Source of the DNA: Fredinandcohnia onubensis
GTDB lineage: Bacteria > Bacillota > Bacilli > Bacillales > Bacillaceae_L
Assembly (NCBI RefSeq): GCF_031181385.1
Contig: NZ_JAPSKV010000001.1
Span: forward strand, 186,001-250,000
Direction of reading: 5' to 3'
DNA: 64,000 bases
The stretch's first letter is position 1; each line of letters begins with the position of its first letter. Below the pieces are notes generated by a model. That model was not told where the DNA came from and made no database searches. It was given only the letters and a program-made list of their open reading frames with translations. Shown here piece after piece: positions 1 to 9,261 of this stretch. The position numbers and the translations under genes were made by a program.

Positions 1-1
1 C

Positions 2-3000
2 ACTTTTTACTTAGGAGCAACCGCGCCAAATGTGGGGGCGCAAACCACTAGTGGTCAAACACAGTCAGTCAATGATATGTACACAGTAAAAACAGGTGAT
101 ACGCTGTACTCGATTGCGACTCGTTTCAATGTATCGGTCGATTCGATCAAAAAAATCAATGGGCTTACATCGAATATGTTATTTGTCGGCCAACAACTAA
201 GACTACCGTTCTTTACATATACCGTAAGCTCAGGTGATACACTGTATAACATTGCAAAGCGATATAACACTACAGTGGACCAAATTCGCAGTGCAAACCA
301 ATTAAAATCAGACATGCTGATGGTTGGCCAAAAACTGAGAATTCCGCAACTACAGGCGGCAAGTACGACAACAGCACCGCCAGCGGAAGAGACAATACCA
401 GTAGAGGAAACTGTACCAACACCGGCACCAACGCCAGAAACATCGACTTATACGGTTATAGCGGGCGATACGTTGTATGGGATTTCTCTAAAATTTGGTA
501 CGACTGTTGATCAGTTGAAATCACTAAATAATTTGACGACAAACGTACTTAGCATTGGGCAGGTGTTGAAGGTTCCTGGGACGTCGAGCCAAGTGCAGCC
601 TGTGGAAACGGCTCCTGCACCGACTGAGCCCGTGCCTACACCGACTGCACCAGAACCTACGCCAACTGCACCAGAACCTGCGCCGACAAGCCCAATTCCA
701 GCTACGTCGTATACGGTTTCGGCGGGTGATACCTTATATAAAATTTCGCAACGGTTTGGCGTATCGGTTAGCGATATACAGGCTGCAAACAATTTAACTT
801 CAACAAATTTATCGATCAGCCAAGTGTTGACGATACCGGGAGCGACTTCACCCGAAGCACCGGTATCTCTACCAGAGGAACCAACAGTTGCACCAGAGGA
901 GCCCGCACTACCACCTGCCGACACAATAGCACCAATCATACCAACACTCGCGCCGATTCCATTGGTTTCAACAGCCAATCAGTCGAATCTAAACGTGGCT
1001 GGTACAACCGAGGCCAACGCGTTGGTAACGATCCGAATAACGGACGAGGTTAATGAGCCTAAAACCATTCAAGTCAAAGCGGATGCAAATGGAGCGTTTC
1101 AGACAGGAGTTGATCTGTCTGGCTTCCGGGATGGCTCGCTCACAATCACAGCAACAGCGACGGACGAAGCAGGAAATAAGAGCACGGAAGCAATCCAAAC
1201 CATTAAAAAAGATACAAAAATAGATGCACCAACTATCGTCAATACGCAAATCATCAACAGCCAATCCACGACCGCATATCCTGTACGAGGTACGGCTGAA
1301 CCTGCATCACGAGTACAGATTGTCTTTTTTGATGGAGTAACTGCACCGATTACCACGGAGGTTCTATCAAATGAAAAAGGAGAATTCAGTGCGTTAGTCA
1401 ACCTTGGTAAATTGCGTGACGGCCCAATTTCAATCACCACGAAAGCCGTGGATTCATTCGGTAATGAAAGTGGTATGACAAAACTTACAGTGAAAAAGGA
1501 TACGACAATTGATGCACCCGTTTTTCAGGTGCTTCCGAACATCACTGGTGAGAATGTTAACGGCTATACATTCACGGGAACAGCGGAGCCGAACTCAACC
1601 ATTACGATTCGTGCCACAGATGGTGTTAACCCAGCCGTGGATGCGACAATTAAAACTGGTGAGAATGGTGACTTCCGGACAAATCTAGATTTATCAGGTT
1701 TAAAAGACGGAGCAATCATATTTACTGCAACCGCCACTGATGAAGCCCAAAATAGTTCAAAACAGCAGCAAGTTACCGTAACAAAGGACACCTTCGTAGG
1801 TGAGCCTGTTCTTGATACAAGGCAATCGGTCACGACGGAAAATGCCAATAGCTATACGCTTATTGGGATGGCAGACCCAGGTTCCTCCGTACAAATTGTC
1901 TTATCTGACGGAGTAAATCCTGAGATGACAGTGGAGGCTGTTGCGAATGAAAGTGGTGAGTTTCGGACCAATATTGACCTACGCGCATTGAATGATGGAG
2001 AAATTTTTATCACTGCAAGTGCAATCGATGAACACGGAAATCGGAGCGATGTCGAGCAAGCCACCTTAATCAAGGAAACGACTCTTCCGCCACCAGTGAT
2101 CAGCAATACAGAGATGATTAATAGTAAAAATGCAACTAACTATCACATTTTTGGGGCGGCGCAGCCGGGGACAACCGTTGATATCACAGTGTCTGATGGG
2201 GTGAATCCTGATATTATCACATCGACAACCGCGAACGAAAACGGTGAGTACAATATCGCAGCAAATGTGAGTGCTTTGTTAGATACGAGCCTCACGATTT
2301 CGGCGTTTCAAACGAGTCCAGCGGGTATAACAAGTAATGTCAGCAATAGTACGGTTGAAAAAGATACGCAGGCGCCAACTGCGCCCATTTTTCACAACGA
2401 TCATTTCATCACCGCGGAAAATCAAGCGACCTACGAGTTGCTAGGGAAAGCTGAGGCAAATACGGACCTCCAAATTCGCATCTTTAACGAAAATGGCCAG
2501 GATAAAACGGTCACTGCAACTACAAATGAAAACGGGGAATACCGTGTGCCAGTTGACCTAACGGAATTTTCAGATGGGGATTTGTCGTTTGAACTGACCC
2601 AGGTGGACAAAGCAGGGAATGTGAGTCCTGCAGTAACGAAGACATTGATCAAGGATACAGTGGGGCCAAACGCGATTCAATTGGAAACTCCACTGCCGAT
2701 TTTCTCGGATAATGTGCTGGTGTATCCAATACGAGGTGTAGTGGAGCCACATGCCACAGTGGTCGTCGAAATTTCTGACGGCGTCAATGCGGTTACAAAA
2801 ACAATTGAAACGGACGGCGAGGGCAGATTTGAGGAAATCTTCGACCTAGGTACGCTCAGGGATGGCGAGCTTACAGCTACTTTCCGTGCGACCGATAACG
2901 CGGGTAACGTTGGTGAAGCTCAAACCTTTACCCTTGAAAAAGATACAGCAGCACCGACGGGTGTGGTGACGAATCAGCCTACCTATGTCAACAGCGGGAA

Positions 3001-5176
3001 CCAGACCAATTTTACAATTACGGGCTCTAGCGTTGAAGAAGGCGCAACCGTTGAGATGGTTGTGAGTGACGGCACGACAACGGTGAGGCAGACTGCTCAG
3101 GTCGTGAATGGGGCTTTCGGGGCCAGTTTTAACCTGTCAGGACTGAAGGATGGGACGCTGACCTTTGAAGCGCGACAAACTGACCGTGCTGGAAATAGAA
3201 GTATCGCAGAAGCGACTACCATTGTGAAGGATACAGTAGTTGAAAATGCGCTCGCAACGAAAAATGGCTTCCGTTATGAAAACTTGCAGTATATTTATAC
3301 CGTCATTGGAACAGCTGAAGCAAATGCAAAGGTGGAAGTTTCACTCTTTGATATCGATAAAAATGTGCTTGTAACGCGAATTGTGAAAGCGGACGAGAAT
3401 GGCTTTTATTCCGCAGATGTATTTGTCGACAATGCATCCAAGGTTGCTTCGGCATCTGTTACTCAAACTGATATCGCTGGAAATACGAGTGAGGTAACGA
3501 ATGTTTCGTTAAGCTCCTACACCGTCACGCAGGGTGATTCCTTGTATGCCGTGGCGAAGCGCTATAATACAACAGTCGATGCATTGATGTCCCTAAACAA
3601 TTTGACGAGTGACACGATTCAGCCGAACCAAACATTGCGCCTGCCGATCACGGCGAGTGAAGTTGTTAATCTTGGTTACATGTATTTTGGTAATACGAAG
3701 CAATATGTAAATACGGTCAATTCGACGGGGCATGCGGTAAACATTGTGTCGCCAAGTTATTTTGATATCAATACAGACGGAACGCTGAAGCTCACTTACC
3801 AGGTAGATCCTAATTTTATCGAGACAATGCACCGACAAGGAATTCGTGTAGTTCCATTTTTAAGTAATCATTGGAACCGTGATGTCGGTCGTGCGATGCT
3901 TGCAAACAAGGAATTGGCGGCGCAACAAATTGCCGATGCGATCGCGCGCTACAACTTGGATGGTGTCAATGTTGATATTGAAAATGTGACCGATGCTGAC
4001 CGCGCAAACTATACGGAATTTGTAAGGTTGCTACGTGAAAAAATACCGCCGACAAAGGAAGTCTCGGTTGCGGTTGCAGCGAATCCAAATGGCTGGGCAG
4101 CAGGCTGGCATGGGTCGTATGACTACACAAGTCTTGCGAAGTATGCGGATTATCTCATGATTATGGCGTACGATGAGAGCTATCAGGGAGGCGACCCTGG
4201 CTCGGTCGCGAGCTATTCGTGGGTTGAAAAATCAATCCAGTATGCGCTAGCGCAGGATGTTGCGCCAGATAAAGTTGTCCTTGGAATCGCGCATTTCGGA
4301 CGCTATTGGATTGACGGTCAAAGCTATGGTGGCTTTGGAATTTCGAACACGCAGGTTCAGACGATGATTGACCGCTATAATGGGACCGTTGTGTTTGACG
4401 AAGTGAGTAAAACGCCAAAAGCGATTGTCACGATTAAAGCAGGCGATCCCGTGACATATGTAAATGGGTCTGCGCTTTCTCCGGGAACCTATACGATATG
4501 GTTTGAAAATGAAGAGTCGATTCAAGCGAAGCTAGAGCTTGTCGGCAAATATAATATTCGCGGTGTCGGTAACTGGAGTCTCGGCCAAGAAAATAAAAAT
4601 GTCTGGAACAGCTACACGACGACACTGCCAAACACAGTTCCTGTTGTGTCGCCCGTGTATACGGGGACAGCCCAAAACTATAAAACGTACACCGTATCGG
4701 CAGGCGATACGCTCTGGGGAATCGCCAATCGAAACGATACGACAGTTAGTGAATTGCGGGAAGCAAATGGTTTAACAACGGATTCACTGTTTGTGGGCCA
4801 AGTCTTACGGATTCCGACGGACGAGGCTAGTGTGGTTACACCACCTGCTACGCCAGCGCCTGAAACTGGCACAACTGCACCGGTGTATACGATGAGTTAT
4901 ACAGTAGTAGCGGGCGATACGCTGTCGGCAATTGCTGTTAAAAATGGCACCACCGTGACCGCCATTAAAAATGCCAACAACCTAACATCGGACATGATCT
5001 ATGTCGGGCAAGTATTAAAAGTACCAACAAATGTTGTGACTCACACAGTAGCATCCGGCGAAACCTTGTACAGTATCGCCAAGCGATATAACACTACCGT
5101 TGCTAACATCAAAACAACCAACAATCTAACAAGCGATATACTCAGTATCGGACAAACGTTGAAGATACAGGTTTAG
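2..5176 (+). CDS. Giant LysM / Ig-like repeat / GH18 surface glycosidase (5' end cut by window)
   Basis: A secreted or wall-bound glycoside hydrolase of family 18, expected to bind and cut peptidoglycan or chitin-like glycans. The frame is open to the window edge. Residues before the first in-frame GTG (base 32) look like the end of a signal peptide, so the true start lies outside. Counting from that GTG: LysM repeats near 17, 63, 140 and 227, a Pro/Thr-rich linker, nine Ig-like repeats of about 95 residues (about 305-1160, each ending in a K-D-T-type motif), LysM at 1163, the GH18 domain at about 1210-1535, and LysM at 1553, 1623 and 1671. The GH18 signature DGVNVDIE is present with proton donor E1317. 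The catalytic domain resembles the spore cortex fragment-lytic GH18 group and is closely similar to that of the gene at 24945-26984. The domain order is unusual, since the enzyme sits between binding modules and a long stalk. Family call is sure; substrate is not. Confidence 0.9.
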   Translation, partial: TFYLGATAPNVGAQTTSGQTQSVNDMYTVKTGDTLYSIATRFNVSVDSIKKINGLTSNMLFVGQQLRLPFFTYTVSSGDTLYNIAKRYNTTVDQIRSANQLKSDMLMVGQKLRIPQLQAASTTTAPPAEETIPVEETVPTPAPTPETSTYTVIAGDTLYGISLKFGTTVDQLKSLNNLTTNVLSIGQVLKVPGTSSQVQPVETAPAPTEPVPTPTAPEPTPTAPEPAPTSPIPATSYTVSAGDTLYKISQRFGVSVSDIQAANNLTSTNLSISQVLTIPGATSPEAPVSLPEEPTVAPEEPALPPADTIAPIIPTLAPIPLVSTANQSNLNVAGTTEANALVTIRITDEVNEPKTIQVKADANGAFQTGVDLSGFRDGSLTITATATDEAGNKSTEAIQTIKKDTKIDAPTIVNTQIINSQSTTAYPVRGTAEPASRVQIVFFDGVTAPITTEVLSNEKGEFSALVNLGKLRDGPISITTKAVDSFGNESGMTKLTVKKDTTIDAPVFQVLPNITGENVNGYTFTGTAEPNSTITIRATDGVNPAVDATIKTGENGDFRTNLDLSGLKDGAIIFTATATDEAQNSSKQQQVTVTKDTFVGEPVLDTRQSVTTENANSYTLIGMADPGSSVQIVLSDGVNPEMTVEAVANESGEFRTNIDLRALNDGEIFITASAIDEHGNRSDVEQATLIKETTLPPPVISNTEMINSKNATNYHIFGAAQPGTTVDITVSDGVNPDIITSTTANENGEYNIAANVSALLDTSLTISAFQTSPAGITSNVSNSTVEKDTQAPTAPIFHNDHFITAENQATYELLGKAEANTDLQIRIFNENGQDKTVTATTNENGEYRVPVDLTEFSDGDLSFELTQVDKAGNVSPAVTKTLIKDTVGPNAIQLETPLPIFSDNVLVYPIRGVVEPHATVVVEISDGVNAVTKTIETDGEGRFEEIFDLGTLRDGELTATFRATDNAGNVGEAQTFTLEKDTAAPTGVVTNQPTYVNSGNQTNFTITGSSVEEGATVEMVVSDGTTTVRQTAQVVNGAFGASFNLSGLKDGTLTFEARQTDRAGNRSIAEATTIVKDTVVENALATKNGFRYENLQYIYTVIGTAEANAKVEVSLFDIDKNVLVTRIVKADENGFYSADVFVDNASKVASASVTQTDIAGNTSEVTNVSLSSYTVTQGDSLYAVAKRYNTTVDALMSLNNLTSDTIQPNQTLRLPITASEVVNLGYMYFGNTKQYVNTVNSTGHAVNIVSPSYFDINTDGTLKLTYQVDPNFIETMHRQGIRVVPFLSNHWNRDVGRAMLANKELAAQQIADAIARYNLDGVNVDIENVTDADRANYTEFVRLLREKIPPTKEVSVAVAANPNGWAAGWHGSYDYTSLAKYADYLMIMAYDESYQGGDPGSVASYSWVEKSIQYALAQDVAPDKVVLGIAHFGRYWIDGQSYGGFGISNTQVQTMIDRYNGTVVFDEVSKTPKAIVTIKAGDPVTYVNGSALSPGTYTIWFENEESIQAKLELVGKYNIRGVGNWSLGQENKNVWNSYTTTLPNTVPVVSPVYTGTAQNYKTYTVSAGDTLWGIANRNDTTVSELREANGLTTDSLFVGQVLRIPTDEASVVTPPATPAPETGTTAPVYTMSYTVVAGDTLSAIAVKNGTTVTAIKNANNLTSDMIYVGQVLKVPTNVVTHTVASGETLYSIAKRYNTTVANIKTTNNLTSDILSIGQTLKIQV

Positions 5177-5187
5177 GTTGTGGACCC

Positions 5188-5216
5188 GAATGCCTTTTGT
5201 GGGCGTTCGGGTTTTT
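5188..5216 (+). terminator. Probable terminator of the LysM/GH18 gene
   Basis: An inverted repeat (CCCGAATGCC ... GGCGTTCGGG, one G-T type pair) is followed by a short T run, just after the stop codon at 5176. Confidence 0.65.
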
Positions 5217-5240
5217 GGTGTGAGGGCGGTGAATATGGGC

Positions 5241-5438
5241 TAGTGGCAGTAAATTGGGATTAGTGGGAGTATTTCTGGGATAGTGGCAGTATTTTGAGAT
5301 TAGTGGCAGTAAATTTGTAATAGTGGCAGTATTCGGGCTTGTGACAGTGTTTTTGAAATGGTGACAGTAAATTTCAAATAGTGACAGTATTTCTGGGATA
5401 GTGATAGTATTTTGAGAACAGTGCCAGTAAATCGCCGT
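5241..5438. repeat. Ten-unit 20-bp tandem array, TAGTGGCAGTA family
   Basis: Ten consecutive units (one is 18 bases) share the core tagtg-n-cagta. After the core, units carry either AAAT or a T-rich run in the order A,T,T,A,T,T,A,T,T,A, so the array has a higher-order period of about 60 bases. Units 2 and 8, and units 3 and 9, are almost identical. There are no spacers, so this is not CRISPR-like. Confidence 0.85.
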
Positions 5439-5470
5439 TGCGTGTACCTCGCAAAATTTGAAGCGAAATG

Positions 5471-5570
5471 CTATCGTCCATAAACTCTATTTATCAGCCA
5501 TATTTTCCGATTATCAGCCAAAAATTTCATTTATTGGCCGTAATTTTTAATTATTAGCCGTAAATCTTCT
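5471..5570. repeat. Five-unit 20-bp tandem array, TTATCAGCC family
   Basis: Five consecutive 20-base units, the last four starting exactly at 5491, 5511, 5531 and 5551, with core tta-t-y-rgcc-r followed by an A/T-rich tail. Same period as the array just upstream, different core. Confidence 0.8.
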
Positions 5571-5661
5571 TTCGGACTTATTAGATTGTTTTTATTTTAA
5601 TTAAAACAATCATTAACTAGTGTCAAAATACCATCGTAATTACATCGCAGAAAGGATAAAA

Positions 5662-5718
5662 ATATTACCAATAGAGTGAATTTATCGCCAATAGGCCACA
5701 TCGCCCAATAAAATATCC
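5662..5718. repeat. Short degenerate 20-bp repeat, (T/A)TCGCCAATA family
   Basis: Three imperfect units with the core tcgcc-aata (first unit attaccaata), spaced 18-20 bases, directly upstream of the SEC-C gene. Weaker than the two preceding arrays. Confidence 0.45.
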
Positions 5719-5763
5719 AAAAAATGTGATATGATAGTGTCATAGGATATCAGAGAAGGGTGA

Positions 5764-6858
5764 ATGAATTTCATGAAGGTAGCGGGACGGAATGACCAAT
5801 GTACGTGCGGTAGTGGGAAAAAGTATAAAAGATGCTGTGGACGGTCTGCGGTAGTTTCCATTGATCAAGTCGTTGAGAATGAACTGAACGATGTCCAACA
5901 TGATATGTTCCAGTACGCCATTCATTTGTATGATGAGTTTTTTGATGATGTTCTGGATGAGTATGGTGATATTTTTGATGAGCTACCAGATGATGTGTAC
6001 GATTTATTTTCATTCTTTTCACGCGTTTGGATCATTAGTTCGATTCCGGCCGAGGGGAAAACGATTTTAGAAGAGTATGTCGATACGTACGGTCCAAAAT
6101 TTAGCCGTCCACGGACGCGGGACCTTTTACAGAGATGGAAGGCGGCAAGACCTTCTGCTTATACGGTAACTGAGGTTGATGAGCAGAGAACGTATATGAC
6201 GGTTCAGGATATTTTTACGGAAGATGAGCATCAGGTGCGAATTTATGAGACGGAAACAGATGTGGAAGCAGGCTATTTTGTGTTCGGAATGTTACTCCCT
6301 GCAGGTGCGAACTCAATCTTTTTCCCAACATTTCTTGAATTGCCAACTGAATTTGCGGGGGATATGCGTACTATGATTCGCGAACTTTTTAAACAAAGCG
6401 GCGAGACGAGTCCGGTTGAGTTTATGTCCAATGAATTTATCGATGTATTCATGGTTTTTATGTTTGGAAAGGCGAAAGTAAGTGCGGCTGATTACCAGTG
6501 GCAGACGCCAAAACAGCAAGAAGTCGCTGAGATGTTTCAGATTCGGATGAAAGAGTACGATTATGACGAGGAAATCGTTGGAATTGGGCTTTCACTATGG
6601 TATAAATACTGCAAGCGCAAAAATCCAAGAATCATCAAAACAGGTATTTACGAGGCAGCTTTGGTTTACATGCTTGAAATGATCTATCCGTACGAGGGTC
6701 TTTCTACGCACGAGGAGCTTGCCGAAGAATTTGGTGTGTCACCAAGTAGCATCTCGACAAAATTTAGGGAACTGGAAAAAGTCCTTCAGGAAGAACTAGA
6801 GAAATACGATGAAATAATCAATGGCCCTGATATAGATGATGAATTTTTGTTCGATTAA
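5764..6858 (+). CDS. SEC-C motif protein with C-terminal helix-turn-helix-like region
   Basis: A 364-residue soluble protein of unknown role. Residues 8-26 form a SEC-C zinc motif (C13, C15, C24, C25; the CxC-x8-CC arrangement known from the SecA tail). The middle is rich in acidic and aromatic residues. The last 60 residues (about 300-350) look like a helix-turn-helix: a Glu/Leu-rich helix, then GVSPSSIST, then a basic/acidic helix. The ATG at 5764 is preferred to the one at 5773 because AGAAGG lies 5 bases upstream of it. It stands alone between a repeat block and a terminator. The SEC-C motif usually mediates zinc-dependent protein or ribosome contacts; no enzyme function can be read from the sequence. 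Confidence 0.85.
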   Translation: MNFMKVAGRNDQCTCGSGKKYKRCCGRSAVVSIDQVVENELNDVQHDMFQYAIHLYDEFFDDVLDEYGDIFDELPDDVYDLFSFFSRVWIISSIPAEGKTILEEYVDTYGPKFSRPRTRDLLQRWKAARPSAYTVTEVDEQRTYMTVQDIFTEDEHQVRIYETETDVEAGYFVFGMLLPAGANSIFFPTFLELPTEFAGDMRTMIRELFKQSGETSPVEFMSNEFIDVFMVFMFGKAKVSAADYQWQTPKQQEVAEMFQIRMKEYDYDEEIVGIGLSLWYKYCKRKNPRIIKTGIYEAALVYMLEMIYPYEGLSTHEELAEEFGVSPSSISTKFRELEKVLQEELEKYDEIINGPDIDDEFLFD

Positions 6859-6871
6859 TGAAAACCAATGA

Positions 6872-6898
6872 CAATCCATTTGATGGGTTGTTTTTTTT
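6872..6898 (+). terminator. Rho-independent terminator after the SEC-C gene
   Basis: An 8-bp stem (CAATCCAT / ATGGGTTG, one G-T pair) with a 3-base loop is followed by eight T. Confidence 0.85.
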
Positions 6899-7159
6899 GT
6901 GGGTTAAAACTTTGTTAAGGTGAATTAAGGCAAAAGTGAATTTGTAAAATTTTCTAAAAAAGGGGATTGCTATTTTCATTATCCATATGTTAGCATACTT
7001 GTATACAAGTACTCATGTATTTAAAAATTCACATAAGTAAGCCACACTATATTTTTTTAACCACAATGAAAGGGCTTACTTAACAAAAAAGACCATTTTC
7101 TTGCAAAAAAGGATCATTAAAAGGATTCTGGGTGCCAGGAAACAAAAAGGGGGATATAT
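6899..7159. other. Promoter region of the sugar-acid operon
   Basis: AT-rich non-coding stretch between a terminator and the first gene of the operon. Apart from the 16-bp palindrome listed separately, no gene or further structure is evident. The strong RBS (AAAAAGGGGG) lies just before 7160. Confidence 0.6.
6996..7011. promoter_or_regulatory. Candidate GntR/FadR-type operator (16-bp perfect palindrome)
   Basis: TACTTGTATACAAGTA is a perfect palindrome containing TTGTATACAA, which fits the T-GT-N-AC-A pattern of GntR/FCD regulators. It sits about 150 bases ahead of the operon whose last gene (15787-16464) is such a regulator. A related TTGTCGACAA site lies at 16552-16561. Confidence 0.65.
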
Positions 7160-8164
7160 ATGTATATTGCTTTTGAGGATATGAAGCATGAAGTTAAACA
7201 AGCATTTTTACGAAATGGACTTAGCGAAGAGCAAGCAGAGCTTTGTTCACAGGTGCATACGGAAAACAGTAGAGATGGAATTGAATCTCATGGCTTGAAC
7301 CGTGTTCCTCGTTTTCTGAATTACGTTAAAAAAGGTTGGATCAATCTTGATGCTGAGCTTGAATTAGTGAACAGCTTCGGTGTTGTTGAACAATATGATG
7401 GACATCGTGGTATAGGTATTATCAATGCGAAAAAAGCTTCACAGCGAGCGATTGAATTAGCGAAAGAAAATGGTGTTGGAATTGTGGCTTTACGTAATAC
7501 AACACACTGGATGCGCGGTGGTACATATATTCTGGATATGATTAATGAAGGATTAATGGGAATTAGCTGGACAAATACAGAATCTTGTATGCCAGCATGG
7601 GGCTCTGCGAATCAAAATATCGGAAACAACCCAATCTGTATGGGTATCCCGAGAGAAGAAGGTCCATTCCTGCTAGATATGGCTGCAAGCCAATTTTCTT
7701 GGGGGAAAATCCAAGTAACACGCCTAGCTGAAAAACAGTTACCATTTGCAGGTGGATTTGATTCTGAAGGTAACGTAACAACAGACCCAGGTAAGGTAGA
7801 GGACTCTGGAAGAATTATGCCGATGGGTTACTGGAAAGGTTCAAGCTTTGCGATTTTACTAGATTTATTTGGATCTGTTCTTGCAAACGGTAACACAACA
7901 GCCATGATGGATGAGATTAATCAAGGAAGCTGTACAGGATGTTCGCAAATCTACATGGCATTTGATCCAAAGCGATTTATAACAGAGGAGCAAATGGAAT
8001 CAATTATCCAAGGCACTGTAGACCAACTAAAGAACAGCATACCAATACAAGAAGGTACGTCAGTACGTTATCCTGGTGAAGGTCAAGCAGCAGCTCGTGA
8101 AAGAAGTAAGACAGAAGGCATTCATGCAGATGATTCTGTTTGGGAAAAGGTTAAGAGTCTATAA
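7160..8164 (+). CDS. Malate/L-lactate dehydrogenase family oxidoreductase, 2,3-diketo-L-gulonate reductase-like (YiaK/DlgD type)
   Basis: A 334-residue NAD(P)H-dependent dehydrogenase of the type-2 malate/lactate family, which is unrelated to classical Rossmann LDH. E. coli YiaK (332 aa) reduces 2,3-diketo-L-gulonate. Family hallmarks are visible: ESHG near residue 38, the RNTTHW segment near 113, and the GNNP segment mid-protein. It opens an operon that also holds YiaMNO-type TRAP genes and a YiaL homologue, and that pairing supports the YiaK assignment over malate or ureidoglycolate dehydrogenase. Expected to act in the cytoplasm on an imported sugar acid. The exact substrate is inferred only. 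Confidence 0.85.
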   Translation: MYIAFEDMKHEVKQAFLRNGLSEEQAELCSQVHTENSRDGIESHGLNRVPRFLNYVKKGWINLDAELELVNSFGVVEQYDGHRGIGIINAKKASQRAIELAKENGVGIVALRNTTHWMRGGTYILDMINEGLMGISWTNTESCMPAWGSANQNIGNNPICMGIPREEGPFLLDMAASQFSWGKIQVTRLAEKQLPFAGGFDSEGNVTTDPGKVEDSGRIMPMGYWKGSSFAILLDLFGSVLANGNTTAMMDEINQGSCTGCSQIYMAFDPKRFITEEQMESIIQGTVDQLKNSIPIQEGTSVRYPGEGQAAARERSKTEGIHADDSVWEKVKSL

Positions 8165-8266
8165 GACTTTTACCTTTTTCAACTGACAGGCGGTATTGAA
8201 AATTCACATAATTGACAACGCTTGCGGTTGATTGGTGATGAAAATTGCGGAGGTGTAGTAGACAAC

Positions 8267-9235
8267 ATGACTGAAAGAAAAGTGATTATTACAGATTGTG
8301 ATCATGATAACTTCGATGCAGAGCAAACTGTATTTTCGAAGGCGGGTTATTCATTTGAATTGCTTCAGTGTAAGACGGAGGATGATGTGATTAACCAGTG
8401 CCAGGGTGCTGTAGCGTTCATTAACCAATATGCACCGATTACAGAAAAAGTTTTTGCTAGTTTACCAGATTTGAAGTTTGTCGTACGCTACGGAGTTGGT
8501 GTTGATAACGTTGACTTGAAAGCGGCAACAAAATATGGCGTGCAAGTTTGTAATGTGCCTGACTATGGAACAAATGAAGTGGCTGACCATGCATTAGCTT
8601 TAATGTTAGCGCTAACACGAAAAATTCCATTCATGAACCAGCTTGTTAAATCTGGAACATGGGATTATTCAAAAAGTATTCCGGTCTACCGCCACAGTGT
8701 TCAAACTGTTGGAATCATCGGCCTTGGTCGGATTGGTACAGCTTTTGCTCATAAGGTCCATGCACTTGGCTGTAAGGTGATTGTTAATGACATTAATGAA
8801 AAAGAAACATATCCAGACTTTGTCGGGTTTGTTTCACTTGAAGAATTGCTTACACAATCAGATGTGGTGTCTATCCACTGTGCCCTTGACACGTCAAGGA
8901 ATTTAATTAGTGAAAAAGAGCTTCAACTTATGAAGCCTTCTGCTTATATTGTCAATGTTTCCCGCGGCGGCATCATTGATGAGGATGCTTTAGATCGCGC
9001 CCTTGATGAAAAATGGATTGCTGGAGCGGCCATTGATGTGGCAAAGTCGGAGCCAATGAGCGCAGACGCCAAATTAATGAGACATGAAAACTTCCTGATT
9101 ACGCCACATATGGCTTGGTATTCAGAGGAAGCAGCAGTTGAGTTGAAACGCAAGGTTGCAGAGGAAACAGTCAGGTTTATAAATGGGGAGCAGGTTCATT
9201 ACCCTGTAAACCAATTAACAGTAGGTAGTAAGTAA
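8267..9235 (+). CDS. D-isomer specific 2-hydroxyacid dehydrogenase
   Basis: A 322-residue NAD-dependent dehydrogenase of the phosphoglycerate / hydroxypyruvate reductase family. The nucleotide-binding GLGRIG lies in the middle, the catalytic-site segments RYGVGVDN, SRGGIIDE and the C-terminal TPHMAW histidine are present, and length is normal. The frame is open from a TTG at 8222, but the ATG at 8267 has GGAGGTG upstream and is preferred. It probably interconverts a 2-keto and a 2-hydroxy acid produced in the pathway encoded by the operon (glyoxylate, hydroxypyruvate or a longer sugar acid). A second family member is encoded at 51069-52028. Confidence 0.88.
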   Translation: MTERKVIITDCDHDNFDAEQTVFSKAGYSFELLQCKTEDDVINQCQGAVAFINQYAPITEKVFASLPDLKFVVRYGVGVDNVDLKAATKYGVQVCNVPDYGTNEVADHALALMLALTRKIPFMNQLVKSGTWDYSKSIPVYRHSVQTVGIIGLGRIGTAFAHKVHALGCKVIVNDINEKETYPDFVGFVSLEELLTQSDVVSIHCALDTSRNLISEKELQLMKPSAYIVNVSRGGIIDEDALDRALDEKWIAGAAIDVAKSEPMSADAKLMRHENFLITPHMAWYSEEAAVELKRKVAEETVRFINGEQVHYPVNQLTVGSK

Positions 9236-9261
9236 ATTTAAATATATAGGAGTGAAGGAAA

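Larger units (their letters stand above)
5177..5763. other. Non-coding block dominated by 20-bp tandem repeats
   Basis: No credible gene is seen in this 587-base gap. It holds three degenerate arrays with a 20-base period (listed separately), and the region just before 5764 should carry the promoter of the SEC-C gene. A GC-rich inverted repeat right after the stop at 5176 (cgaatgcc...ggcgttcg, 5188-5209, followed by a short T run) may be the terminator of the giant glycosidase gene. Confidence 0.6.

Noticed and set aside
511-978. 155-residue minus-strand ORF inside the giant LysM gene
   Set aside because: It mirrors the Pro/Thr/Ala-rich linker codons of the real gene, has no RBS and gives low-complexity Gly/Ala/Ser protein.
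5241-5570. CRISPR array
   Set aside because: Repeats are contiguous 20-base units without unique spacers, the unit is degenerate, and no cas gene is near.
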